The notes under the pieces: model-generated
Databases searched by the model: none
Told to the model about the DNA's origin: nothing
Seen by the model: the letters and a program-made list of their open reading frames with translations, nothing else
Shown here: one piece after another, positions 14,633 to 21,715 of the stretch
Numbering within the stretch: position 1 is the stretch's first letter
How the letters are laid out: the number at the start of each line of letters is the position of its first letter
Source of the DNA: an uncultured Bacillota bacterium
GTDB lineage: Bacteria; Bacillota_I; Bacilli_A; Erysipelotrichales; Erysipelotrichaceae
Direction of reading: 5' to 3'
Assembly: GCA_900321955.1 (NCBI GenBank)
Contig: ONXX01000021.1
Coordinates: 1 to 21,715, forward strand
DNA length: 21,715 bases
Translations under genes and position numbers: made by a program

Positions 14633-14664
14633 CACAAGAAAGAAGGGGTCCCTTTGGATCCCTT
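14633..14664 (-). terminator. Possible terminator of the glycogen operon
   Basis: On the minus strand AAGGGATCC (14656-14664) pairs with GGACCCCTT (14643-14651), with one mismatch, around a 4-nt loop, followed by the T-rich CTTTCTT (14636-14642). It lies 23 nt after the glgB stop. The T-run is interrupted, so the call is moderate. Confidence 0.5.
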
Positions 14665-14687
14665 TAGTAAGAACGATTCGATTTTAC

Positions 14688-16553
14688 TTATGCCGCCTTG
14701 GAAGCCTTGACCTTAGAAAGGTCAGGATCTTCATAGACCGGCATCTTCTTTCCGGTTTTAACCGAGAACATCACGGCAGCGTACGGTGCCAGGTCAATGG
14801 AAATTGAATTCGGCAGACCGTGTGACTTGATCTTGCGCGAACGGATCGGCTTGAAGTTGCACATATTGCAGCCGTTGTAGATATCCTTTTCCGAATTGAT
14901 CACCTCGGTGTAGACACCGCGGTAAGGAACGCCGATGCGGTAGTTGGTATAAGAGATCGGCTTCATGTTTAGAACGATCAGGAAGCAGAAATCTTCCCCA
15001 TAGCGGGCATAGACATAGACCGACTGTTTATAGTTGTCCGCATCGATCCAGCGGAAGGAAGTCGGATCATAGTCATAGGAATAGAAGACCTTATAGGACT
15101 TGTAGATCTGACACAGATCGCGGAAATAACGGTTGAAGGAGTCGTGTGCCGGATAATTCAGTAAATCCCAGTCCAGACCCCTGGTCTCGTCAAATTCGCG
15201 GTACATCGCAATATCATTGCCCAAGAAGTTGAGCTTCTTGCCCGGGTGGGTAAACATGTATAAGAAGAGGTTTCGGCATTGTGCAAACTGCGTCTCATAG
15301 TTGCCCCACATCTTATCGACGATGGTCTTCTTGGAATGGACGACTTCATCGTGCGATAATGGCAGGATGAACTTCTCCGAATAGAAGTAGGCCATCGAGA
15401 ATGTCAGCATGTTGTGGTGATACTGGCGGAATTCCGGATCCATCATGTAATACTTGAGGGTATCGTTCATCCAGCCCAAGTCCCACTTATAGTCAAAGCC
15501 CAGGCCATCATACTCGGTCGGCACCGTGACTTTCGGATAATCGGTCGAATCTTCGGCGATCAGTAAGACATCTGGATGTTCATGCTTCAACGTGTAATTG
15601 AAGCGTTTGACAAAGGATAAGCCGTTGCTGTTTTCGCCGATGTTCTTGTTGCCGTCATAGAAGATGATGTTGGAGACCGCATCCATTCTTAAACCGTCGA
15701 AATGATACAGATTGATGAAGAAGTTGGCCGAAGACATCAGATAGGAGATGACCGGACCCGCTCCCATATCAAACTGATAGGAACCCCATTGCGATCTGGC
15801 AAGTTTAGGATCCGTATACTCGTAGCAGGCCTGCCCGTCAAATTGGCGTAAGCCAAACTCGTCGGTTGCGAAGTGGACATAGGCAACGTCCAGGATAACA
15901 CCGATGCCGTTGAGATGGCATTCATTGACAAAATCCATCAGATCCCAAGGTGTGCCATAGCGGCTGGTCGCCGAGAAGAAACCGGTGGCCTGATAGCCCC
16001 AGGAACCGTCAAACGGATGTTCGACGATCGGCATCATCTCGATATGGGTATAGCCCATATGTTTGACATAAGGGATCAGCTCTTCCTTGAGTTCCCGATA
16101 GGTCGTCAGACGTCCTTCGTGTTTAAAGCCGTTGACGTGGATCTCATAGATATTCAAAGGATTGCCGTAAGAGAAATTGCGCTTTGCCATGTATTCATCA
16201 TCGGTAAAGCGATACTGGCTTAAGTCATACATGACCGAGGCATTGTCCGGTCTTCTTTCCGAATAGAAGGCATACGGATCGGACTTGTAGACGATCTTGC
16301 CGTCCGCACCGGTGATGCGGTAACGATAGGAGTAGATGCATTCACAATGTTCGATGATCAGATGCCAGATGCCGCGGTTATCCACCTTTTCAAATTCATA
16401 GAAGACTTTGAAGTCATCCCTCGACATGAATACTTCGACTTTTCTGGCATGCGGAGCCCAGACATAAAACTCGACGCCATCGCCGAGTTTGTGAGCGCCC
16501 ATGTACCTGTAAGCCTGTGTATCCAGACCGGAAAAGAAATAATCCAGGTTCAT
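14688..16553 (-). CDS. glgB: 1,4-alpha-glucan branching enzyme (GH13)
   Basis: GlgB cuts alpha-1,4 chains and re-attaches them as alpha-1,6 branches in glycogen. The 621-residue protein has an N-terminal CBM48-type beta domain (about 15-110), then the GH13 barrel: region I LDVAYVHF (221-228), region II GLRMDAV with nucleophile Asp291, region III LIAEDST with acid/base Glu334, and region IV LPLSHDEVVHSKKT with Asp402. All catalytic residues are present. The length suits GlgB with a short N-terminus. The start overlaps the glgA stop in an ATGA junction. Last gene of the glg operon. Confidence 0.95.
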   Translation of the reverse strand: MNLDYFFSGLDTQAYRYMGAHKLGDGVEFYVWAPHARKVEVFMSRDDFKVFYEFEKVDNRGIWHLIIEHCECIYSYRYRITGADGKIVYKSDPYAFYSERRPDNASVMYDLSQYRFTDDEYMAKRNFSYGNPLNIYEIHVNGFKHEGRLTTYRELKEELIPYVKHMGYTHIEMMPIVEHPFDGSWGYQATGFFSATSRYGTPWDLMDFVNECHLNGIGVILDVAYVHFATDEFGLRQFDGQACYEYTDPKLARSQWGSYQFDMGAGPVISYLMSSANFFINLYHFDGLRMDAVSNIIFYDGNKNIGENSNGLSFVKRFNYTLKHEHPDVLLIAEDSTDYPKVTVPTEYDGLGFDYKWDLGWMNDTLKYYMMDPEFRQYHHNMLTFSMAYFYSEKFILPLSHDEVVHSKKTIVDKMWGNYETQFAQCRNLFLYMFTHPGKKLNFLGNDIAMYREFDETRGLDWDLLNYPAHDSFNRYFRDLCQIYKSYKVFYSYDYDPTSFRWIDADNYKQSVYVYARYGEDFCFLIVLNMKPISYTNYRIGVPYRGVYTEVINSEKDIYNGCNMCNFKPIRSRKIKSHGLPNSISIDLAPYAAVMFSVKTGKKMPVYEDPDLSKVKASKAA

Positions 16554-17992
16554 GCTGCTAATACCTTTCTGTATAGATTCTCATATTCTCTGGCAGATCT
16601 CTCAAAGGAGACATCGGTCTTCATCGCATTGCGGACCAACATCTTCCATCTGTCAGGGAACTCATAGTATTGTGTGTAGGCATAATTGAAGACTCTTTCA
16701 AAGTCGTGTACGGAATACGGACCGAAAGAGAATCCATTGCCGGTGTTTTCATATTCATTGAGCGGAATGACCGTATCCTTCAAACCACCGGTCTCTCGGA
16801 CCAACGGCAAGGTGCCATAGCGCATCGCAATCAGCTGTGAGATACCGCACGGTTCAAATAAAGACGGCATTGCCAGCATATCCAGACCGGCATACATGCG
16901 GTGTGCCAGACCTTCGTTATAGCCGCAGTAATAGACAAAGCGGCCTTTGTTTTCATTCTCCAGCATCTTGAAGGAATACTCGTGTTTGGATTCCCCGGTT
17001 CCCAGGACGGCAACCTGCACATCCTGATGAAGGATGTTCTGCATCGCCCCTAAGAAGATATCGGCGCCCTTCTGGAAGGTCAGACGCGATACCATGCCGA
17101 ATAAGAGCGTATCCGGTTTTTCCTCTAAGCCAAGCTGCTTCTGCAAAGCGATCTTATTGGCTTTCTTGCCGGAAATGTAATTGCGCAAAGAGTAAGGCTT
17201 ATCGATCGCCTTATCGTTTGCCGGATTGAAGGAATCGGTGTCGATGCCGTTGACGATGCCATAGAGATCCTTTGCCCGATAACGCAGTATGACATCGAGT
17301 TTGGAACCAAACTCCGGTGTCTGAATCTCTTTGGCGTAGGTCTTGGAGACCGTCGTCACAAAATCGGCGTAGACGATACCGATCTTCATGAAGTTGCAGT
17401 AATCATTGAAACGAAGATCGCCGTTCTCATAATAGCGGTAATCAAATGCCAGATAATCAAAGAGCACCTGCTTGTCGTATTCGCCCTGGTATGCCAGATT
17501 ATGGATCGTCAGGATGTGCTTGATGTTGCGGATCTTTTCGATCGCGCTGTATCTGACCTTGCACAAAGCCGGCAAGACGGCCGCATGATAGTCATGCTCA
17601 TGGCAGATGTCAGGATAATAATCCATCTTGATCATCATCTCGACAACCGCAACGTTATAGAAAGAGAACCGGGCGGCGTCATCGGCATAGCCGTACACGC
17701 CGTCGCGGTTAAAGTATGTGTCATTTTCAATGAAGAGATACTCGACACCCTCATTGACATAGGAGTAGATGTTTGCTTCTTCATTGATAAAACCACTATG
17801 AACGTAGATATGATCGAGATACTTCATCCCCTCATAGTATTCTTCCTTGATGGTCTTAAACATTGGCATCACGACTCGAACTTCGAACTCACTCGAATCC
17901 AGAGCCTTTGGCAGCGCGTAAACGACATCTGCCAGGCCGCCTGTCTTGACAAACGGCAGTGATTCAAAAGAAACAAACAGTACTTTGGTCAT
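16550..17992 (-). CDS. glgA: Glycogen synthase (ADP-glucose, GT5)
   Basis: GlgA extends alpha-1,4-glucan chains using ADP-glucose. The 480-residue length is normal. The N-terminal KTGGLADV (16-23) is the ADP-glucose-binding loop, HEHDYHAAVLPAL and TIHNLAYQG are GT5 signatures, and the C-terminal Rossmann domain carries SRLTFQKGADI and SLFEPCGISQL with the conserved Glu. The ATG overlaps the glgD stop by one base (TAATG), with GAGGAG 10 nt upstream. Tight packing with glgD and glgB indicates one transcript. Confidence 0.96.
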   Translation of the reverse strand: MTKVLFVSFESLPFVKTGGLADVVYALPKALDSSEFEVRVVMPMFKTIKEEYYEGMKYLDHIYVHSGFINEEANIYSYVNEGVEYLFIENDTYFNRDGVYGYADDAARFSFYNVAVVEMMIKMDYYPDICHEHDYHAAVLPALCKVRYSAIEKIRNIKHILTIHNLAYQGEYDKQVLFDYLAFDYRYYENGDLRFNDYCNFMKIGIVYADFVTTVSKTYAKEIQTPEFGSKLDVILRYRAKDLYGIVNGIDTDSFNPANDKAIDKPYSLRNYISGKKANKIALQKQLGLEEKPDTLLFGMVSRLTFQKGADIFLGAMQNILHQDVQVAVLGTGESKHEYSFKMLENENKGRFVYYCGYNEGLAHRMYAGLDMLAMPSLFEPCGISQLIAMRYGTLPLVRETGGLKDTVIPLNEYENTGNGFSFGPYSVHDFERVFNYAYTQYYEFPDRWKMLVRNAMKTDVSFERSAREYENLYRKVLAA

Positions 17993-19107
17993 TAGATACG
18001 GTCTCCTCGCTTGATGTAGATCGGTTCTTCTTTGGTACCCTTGAGATCCTTGATGTGGGTGACGATGGACAGTCTGTCAACGACACCGTTTTCCAGGGTG
18101 ACATTCTTGTCGATCAGGGTATCCGGAAGGATGACGGAGTCTTTGACGACTGCACCCTCCTTGATGACGACATTACGTCCGATGACGGAATTGATGACCG
18201 TACCTTCGATCTGGCAGCCATTGGCTACGATCGAACCGGTTACTTTGGCACCCTTCTTGTATAAAGTCGGGCAGGAGTCATTGGTCATTGTGTAGATCGG
18301 CCAGTCGTCGTTGATGAGCTTCAGCATTTCTTTTTCGTTCTTGATCTCCATGTTGGCATCGTAGTAAGCCTTCAAAGTGGAGATGCAGGCAACATAGCCC
18401 TTATGCTGGTAAGCGCCGACCTTCATCGCTCTGACGACATCGGAGATGATATCGGAGAGAGAGTAGAGGCTGGAAGTCGAAGTTGCTTCGTCGACCAATT
18501 GCTTGAATGTTAAGGTCGACATGACATAAGTCTCTAAGGAGACATTGGCTTTCTTGCCCTTGCCGCGGTTCTTGTGGATCTCGGTGACTCTCTTGTTGTC
18601 ATCGAGTGTCAGAATATCGCCCATCAGATAACGCCAGTCGGCATTGCTGGTGTTGTGGTATAAGACAGTGATGTCGTTCTTGGACTTGATGTGGTAATCG
18701 AGCATCTCGTTGAAATCCTGTTTGAAGATGAAATGAGACGGAGCGATGACCACATATGCCGGATTTTCGACATCGATGAATTCCATATAGGTCTTAAAGG
18801 CCTGCGTATCGACGTTGAACAGTTCGTTGTTCTGATAGTTGACATCGCCATGTAAGAGCTGAATCTTTCCTCTCTTGGAGTTGAGATTGTAGCTGGTATG
18901 GGCGATGTGTTCCACCGTGGAACGCGGTCTGTTCTTGATGAAGACCTTGATGCTTTCAATACCGGAGTTGGTGAAGTTTGAAAGCATGAAGTCGATGACT
19001 CTGTATCTTCCTAAGATGGATGTGGCAGAGATCGGACGGAAGTCCTCCAAGCCTCTGACATGGACATAAGAAGGTTCGAAATTCAGGATACCTAAAACTT
19101 TACTCAT
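17992..19107 (-). CDS. glgD: GlgD subunit of glucose-1-phosphate adenylyltransferase
   Basis: GlgD is the Firmicutes partner of GlgC in ADP-glucose pyrophosphorylase, usually with little catalytic activity of its own. The 371-residue protein keeps the fold ([14 protein letters not shown], 31-44; C-terminal left-handed beta-helix repeats such as [20 protein letters not shown]). It lacks the GGRGSRL nucleotide loop present in GlgC; the corresponding stretch reads VRGLEDFRP. The ATG at 19107 is preferred, with AGGTGA just upstream. A GTG three codons earlier is in frame but falls in that site. It overlaps the glgC stop by 8 nt. Confidence 0.94.
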   Translation of the reverse strand: MSKVLGILNFEPSYVHVRGLEDFRPISATSILGRYRVIDFMLSNFTNSGIESIKVFIKNRPRSTVEHIAHTSYNLNSKRGKIQLLHGDVNYQNNELFNVDTQAFKTYMEFIDVENPAYVVIAPSHFIFKQDFNEMLDYHIKSKNDITVLYHNTSNADWRYLMGDILTLDDNKRVTEIHKNRGKGKKANVSLETYVMSTLTFKQLVDEATSTSSLYSLSDIISDVVRAMKVGAYQHKGYVACISTLKAYYDANMEIKNEKEMLKLINDDWPIYTMTNDSCPTLYKKGAKVTGSIVANGCQIEGTVINSVIGRNVVIKEGAVVKDSVILPDTLIDKNVTLENGVVDRLSIVTHIKDLKGTKEEPIYIKRGDRI

Positions 19108-20254
19108 GATTTTCACCTGCCTTTGCGATTAGGGCTTTTGATACAAGCAAGATCTCATCGGAGTCCTTCTTGCCAAGCTTCATGCCATCCGGAATTCTCA
19201 CATCATCTGCCACCAGACAGCGGGTCAGTTTGGCGCCCTTACCAACGACAGCGTTGTTCATGATGACGGAATCGGTGACTTTGGCACCTTCGGCAACTTC
19301 AGCACCGGAGAAGATGACGGAATGGGTCACTTCACCGTTGACAATCGCGCCCTGGGTGATGAAAGCTTCATCGATCTTGGCATTTTCACCGATGCACTGC
19401 GGCGTAGCCGAAGCATCGTCTGTATAGATCTTCCAATCCGGATCGAAGAGGTCCAGACCGGAATTGTCGGAAAGCAGATCCATATTGGCTTCCCAGAGGG
19501 AAGATACGGTACCGACATCCTTCCAGTAACCCTTGAAGCGGTAAGCCTGCAGCTTCAGGTTATTGTTCAGATAATTCGGAATCAGGTTCTTACCGAAGTC
19601 GTGAGCGGAATTCGGATCCTTGGCATCTTCCTTCAAGAACTTCTTGAGTGTCTTGTAAGAGAAGATGTAAACACCCATGGATGCCAGATTGGATTTTGGC
19701 TGTTTCGGTTTTTCTTCGAATTCGACGATACGGTCAGTGGAATCGGTATTCATGATACCGAAACGGCTGGCTTCCTTCATCGGAACTTCGATGACGGCGA
19801 TGGTTGCTTCGGCACCGGTCTCCTGGTGGACTTTTAACATCTTGTCGTAATCCATCTTGTAGATGTGGTCACCGGAAAGCACCAGAACATAGTCAGCATC
19901 TTCCTGATCGAGGAAGTCCAGGTTCTGATAGATGGCGTCTGCGGTACCGGCATACAAGCCTAAACCGGTCTCATCCTTTTCACGCGGAGAAAGGACATAG
20001 ACACCGCCGCCCTTGGAATCAAGGCCCCAGGTAGAACTTCTTGCAGAATAAGAGGACAAGAGAATGGACTCGTACTGAACAAGAACACCTACCGTCGAAA
20101 TGTGCGAATTTGCACAGTTGGAAAGCGCAAAGTCGATGATGCGATACTTACCGCCAAAGTGGACAGCCGGCTTTGCGACCTTTTTGGTCAGGTCAAAAAG
20201 ACGGGATCCCCTTCCTCCGGCAAGTATCATCGCTACCATATTATTCTTTTTCAT
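19100..20254 (-). CDS. glgC: Glucose-1-phosphate adenylyltransferase, catalytic subunit
   Basis: GlgC makes ADP-glucose and pyrophosphate from glucose 1-phosphate and ATP, the committed step of glycogen synthesis. The 384-residue protein has the nucleotide loop LAGGRGSRL (11-19), [11 protein letters not shown] (28-38), the substrate segments [14 protein letters not shown] and [11 protein letters not shown], and [13 protein letters not shown]-terminal beta-helix follows. All expected catalytic residues are visible. The ribosome-binding site GAGGGG is 11 nt from the ATG. First complete gene of glgCDAB. The stop overlaps glgD, which suits equal production of the two subunits. Confidence 0.96.
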   Translation of the reverse strand: MKKNNMVAMILAGGRGSRLFDLTKKVAKPAVHFGGKYRIIDFALSNCANSHISTVGVLVQYESILLSSYSARSSTWGLDSKGGGVYVLSPREKDETGLGLYAGTADAIYQNLDFLDQEDADYVLVLSGDHIYKMDYDKMLKVHQETGAEATIAVIEVPMKEASRFGIMNTDSTDRIVEFEEKPKQPKSNLASMGVYIFSYKTLKKFLKEDAKDPNSAHDFGKNLIPNYLNNNLKLQAYRFKGYWKDVGTVSSLWEANMDLLSDNSGLDLFDPDWKIYTDDASATPQCIGENAKIDEAFITQGAIVNGEVTHSVIFSGAEVAEGAKVTDSVIMNNAVVGKGAKLTRCLVADDVRIPDGMKLGKKDSDEILLVSKALIAKAGENHE

Positions 20255-20290
20255 GATTAATAATACCCCTCGTTATTAACACTTAACTAC

Positions 20291-20319
20291 ATTATACATC
20301 ATTCATTCTCACATATCAC
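20291..20319 (-). promoter_or_regulatory. Possible promoter for glgCDAB
   Basis: A perfect -10 TATAAT (20291-20296) lies in the 44-nt gap after the pullulanase gene. A -35-like GTGATA (20314-20319, four of six bases) lies 17 bp upstream, inside the end of that gene. No terminator was seen between the two genes, so read-through and this promoter could both feed glgC. Confidence 0.45.
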
Positions 20320-21715
20320 GATGGAATACGGCGATACATCAACAAGGGTACCCCTGCTGTCGCGTATCCTTTCATCGGCAAAAATGATCCGCCTTTCAAA
20401 GCCGTCATCATACAGGATGTCCTCACTTCCCGGATTGATGAAAATCGTCAGATTATCGATACGGTAGATCAAAGCACCGTAGTAACTTTCAAAACCGATA
20501 AAAGCCTGTTCATCACAAAAGCAGTCATACTTTTGCCGAATCGCGATGAGTTCTTTCAGGTACCTCACGGTATCATCCATCAGTTCGCGGCGGTCCCAGT
20601 TGAAGCGGTTGATCAGGTCACCGGAATTATAGGAATTCTTGGTGCCGTTCTTGCTTCGAAGGAACTCTTCCCCGGAATGGATGAACGGGATGCCCTTGGC
20701 GATCATCACCAATCCCATCGCCAGTCTTGCCCGGCGGCGGTTGATGGCTTTTTCGTCTTCCGATTTATAGATCAGCATCCTGTCATAGAAAGTATAGTCA
20801 TCGTGGCATTCCACGTAATTGATCGAATGTTCTTCACTCAGATAATTGGGATCGGCCCTCAAGCAGCGGCAGACGTCCTCATCGATCAGGGTGTTGCCGG
20901 AAACGTAGTGGATCATCGTATCTCGGAAATAGTCGTTGAACATGGCGACATGATCCATCTGATCGGCATTGTTGATGGAAGCCCTTCTCCACTCCGGCAA
21001 AACATCGCCCATGTTCCAGCCTTCGCCATAGACCATGAAGTCTTCTTTTTCTTGTCTCAAGGTCTCATAGATTTCATTGACCGTTTTGATATCGGAGATG
21101 CCCATCAGGTCCATGCGGATGCCGTCGATATCAAAGAGCTTCAGATAGCGTTCCACCATCTCAACGATGTAGGCTCTCACAAACGGATCTTCCGATTTGA
21201 TCTCATTGCCGCAGAAAGTGCCTTCCGCCAGTTTGCCGTTTTCCTTATAGCGGTAGCAGCGCCCCTTTAACATCTTTCCCAGATCAAATTCCTTATAGCG
21301 GTAGACGTGATTGAAGACCACATCCAAAACCACCCTGATTCCCGCCTTGTGGCAGGCATTGACCGCCATGCGAAGTTCATTGACATAGGCATATGGATTT
21401 TCTTTGTCAAAAACATAGTCGTCCTTGACGTAGTTATAAGCCTGCGGATTATAGCCCCAGTTGTAATGACTCTTGTCGTAGTTGAAATCAAAGACCGGCA
21501 TCAACTGCACATGGCTGATCCCCAGTTCCTTCAGATAGTCCAGACCGATTGACTTGCCGTTTTTCCCTTTTAAGCCGCTTTCGGTGAAAGCCAAAAACAT
21601 CCCTTTGTACTTGCCGGGATAGGTCTCATCAAAAGAGAAGTCATGGACGGAACACTCATAGATCACCGGCGCTTTGACTTTAGCCGGCGTGAAAGTTTCA
21701 CTAATAAACCGTCTG
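20299..21715 (-). CDS. Type I pullulanase / glycogen-debranching GH13 enzyme (partial, 5' end outside window)
   Basis: The frame stays open to the window edge, so the N-terminal domains are missing. The visible 471 residues start just before the GH13 entry segment VIYECSVHDFS. YNWGYNPQAYN is the hallmark of type I pullulanases. Catalytic regions follow: VVLDVVFNHVY (I), GIRMDLMGIS with the nucleophile Asp (II), VYGEGWNMGD with the acid/base Glu (III) and VECHDDYTFYDRM (IV). Then come GIPFIHSGEEFLRSKNG and a short C-terminal beta domain. It hydrolyses alpha-1,6 branch points in glycogen, pullulan or limit dextrins. No export signal can be judged because the start is missing. A GTG in frame at 21666 is internal, not the true start. 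Its position before glgC makes a role in glycogen turnover likely. Confidence 0.92.
   Translation of the reverse strand, partial: RRFISETFTPAKVKAPVIYECSVHDFSFDETYPGKYKGMFLAFTESGLKGKNGKSIGLDYLKELGISHVQLMPVFDFNYDKSHYNWGYNPQAYNYVKDDYVFDKENPYAYVNELRMAVNACHKAGIRVVLDVVFNHVYRYKEFDLGKMLKGRCYRYKENGKLAEGTFCGNEIKSEDPFVRAYIVEMVERYLKLFDIDGIRMDLMGISDIKTVNEIYETLRQEKEDFMVYGEGWNMGDVLPEWRRASINNADQMDHVAMFNDYFRDTMIHYVSGNTLIDEDVCRCLRADPNYLSEEHSINYVECHDDYTFYDRMLIYKSEDEKAINRRRARLAMGLVMIAKGIPFIHSGEEFLRSKNGTKNSYNSGDLINRFNWDRRELMDDTVRYLKELIAIRQKYDCFCDEQAFIGFESYYGALIYRIDNLTIFINPGSEDILYDDGFERRIIFADERIRDSRGTLVDVSPYSIVICENE

Noticed and set aside
20533..21270. A 245-codon open frame antisense to the pullulanase
   Set aside because: A shadow of a strongly conserved GH13 gene on the other strand, without a ribosome-binding site or motif.
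1..21715. CRISPR array, tRNA, rRNA, insertion sequence or phage gene
   Set aside because: No spaced direct repeats, no cloverleaf-like sequence, no transposase or integrase motif was seen on either strand.

Overview
The window looks like a chromosome segment from a low-to-medium-GC Gram-positive (Bacillota). Evidence is the strong AAAGGAG/AGGAGG ribosome-binding sites, sigma-A-like promoters with 17-18 bp spacers, the GlgC+GlgD two-subunit ADP-glucose pyrophosphorylase, the fused CcdA-TlpA redox protein, and EF-Tu, EF-G, S12 and S7 of Firmicutes type. The overall flavour suggests an Erysipelotrichia-like gut or oral commensal, but that placement is inference and no species can be named from the sequence.

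Layout. (1) 1-718: the 5' end of an MGT-type glycosyltransferase gene, cut by the window edge, is overlapped by a small AbrB-family regulator gene. The pair has a near-consensus promoter with an inverted repeat over its -10. Next comes a frameshifted fragment of a TetR-type regulator. (2) 719-4283, minus strand: a tight operon pncB-nadE-nadD-DUF2804 for NAD salvage from nicotinate. (3) 4284-4550: a divergent control region with a promoter on each side, a perfect 22-bp palindrome, and a 5' leader of rpsL that can fold in two mutually exclusive ways. (4) 4551-8880, plus strand: the str operon rpsL-rpsG-fusA-tuf, with a probable extra tuf promoter and a strong terminator. (5) 8897-9718, plus strand: a membrane-anchored glycerophosphodiesterase. 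(6) 9715-14567, minus strand: a six-gene operon of a PPC/DUF296 metal-binding protein, a His-rich COG0523 metal chaperone, a second COG0523-like GTPase with a YcgQ-like tail, an N-terminally truncated UppP, a CcdA-TlpA fusion, and an alpha/beta hydrolase broken by a one-base shift in a homopolymer. (7) 14688-21715, minus strand: a glycogen cluster pulA(partial)-glgC-glgD-glgA-glgB with overlapping or nearly touching genes.

How the genes work together. PncB, NadD and NadE form a complete nicotinate-to-NAD route (NaMN, NaAD, NAD). GlgC/GlgD make ADP-glucose, GlgA polymerises it, GlgB adds branches and the pullulanase-type enzyme debranches, so the cluster covers synthesis and partial breakdown of glycogen. 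The str operon supplies two 30S proteins and the two main elongation factors.

The most unusual parts are the metal-handling operon with its paired GTPases, the two damaged genes in the same operon (uppP and the hydrolase), the structured rpsL leader with its adjacent palindrome, and the AbrB-glycosyltransferase pair. I saw no rRNA, tRNA, CRISPR array, insertion sequence or phage gene.
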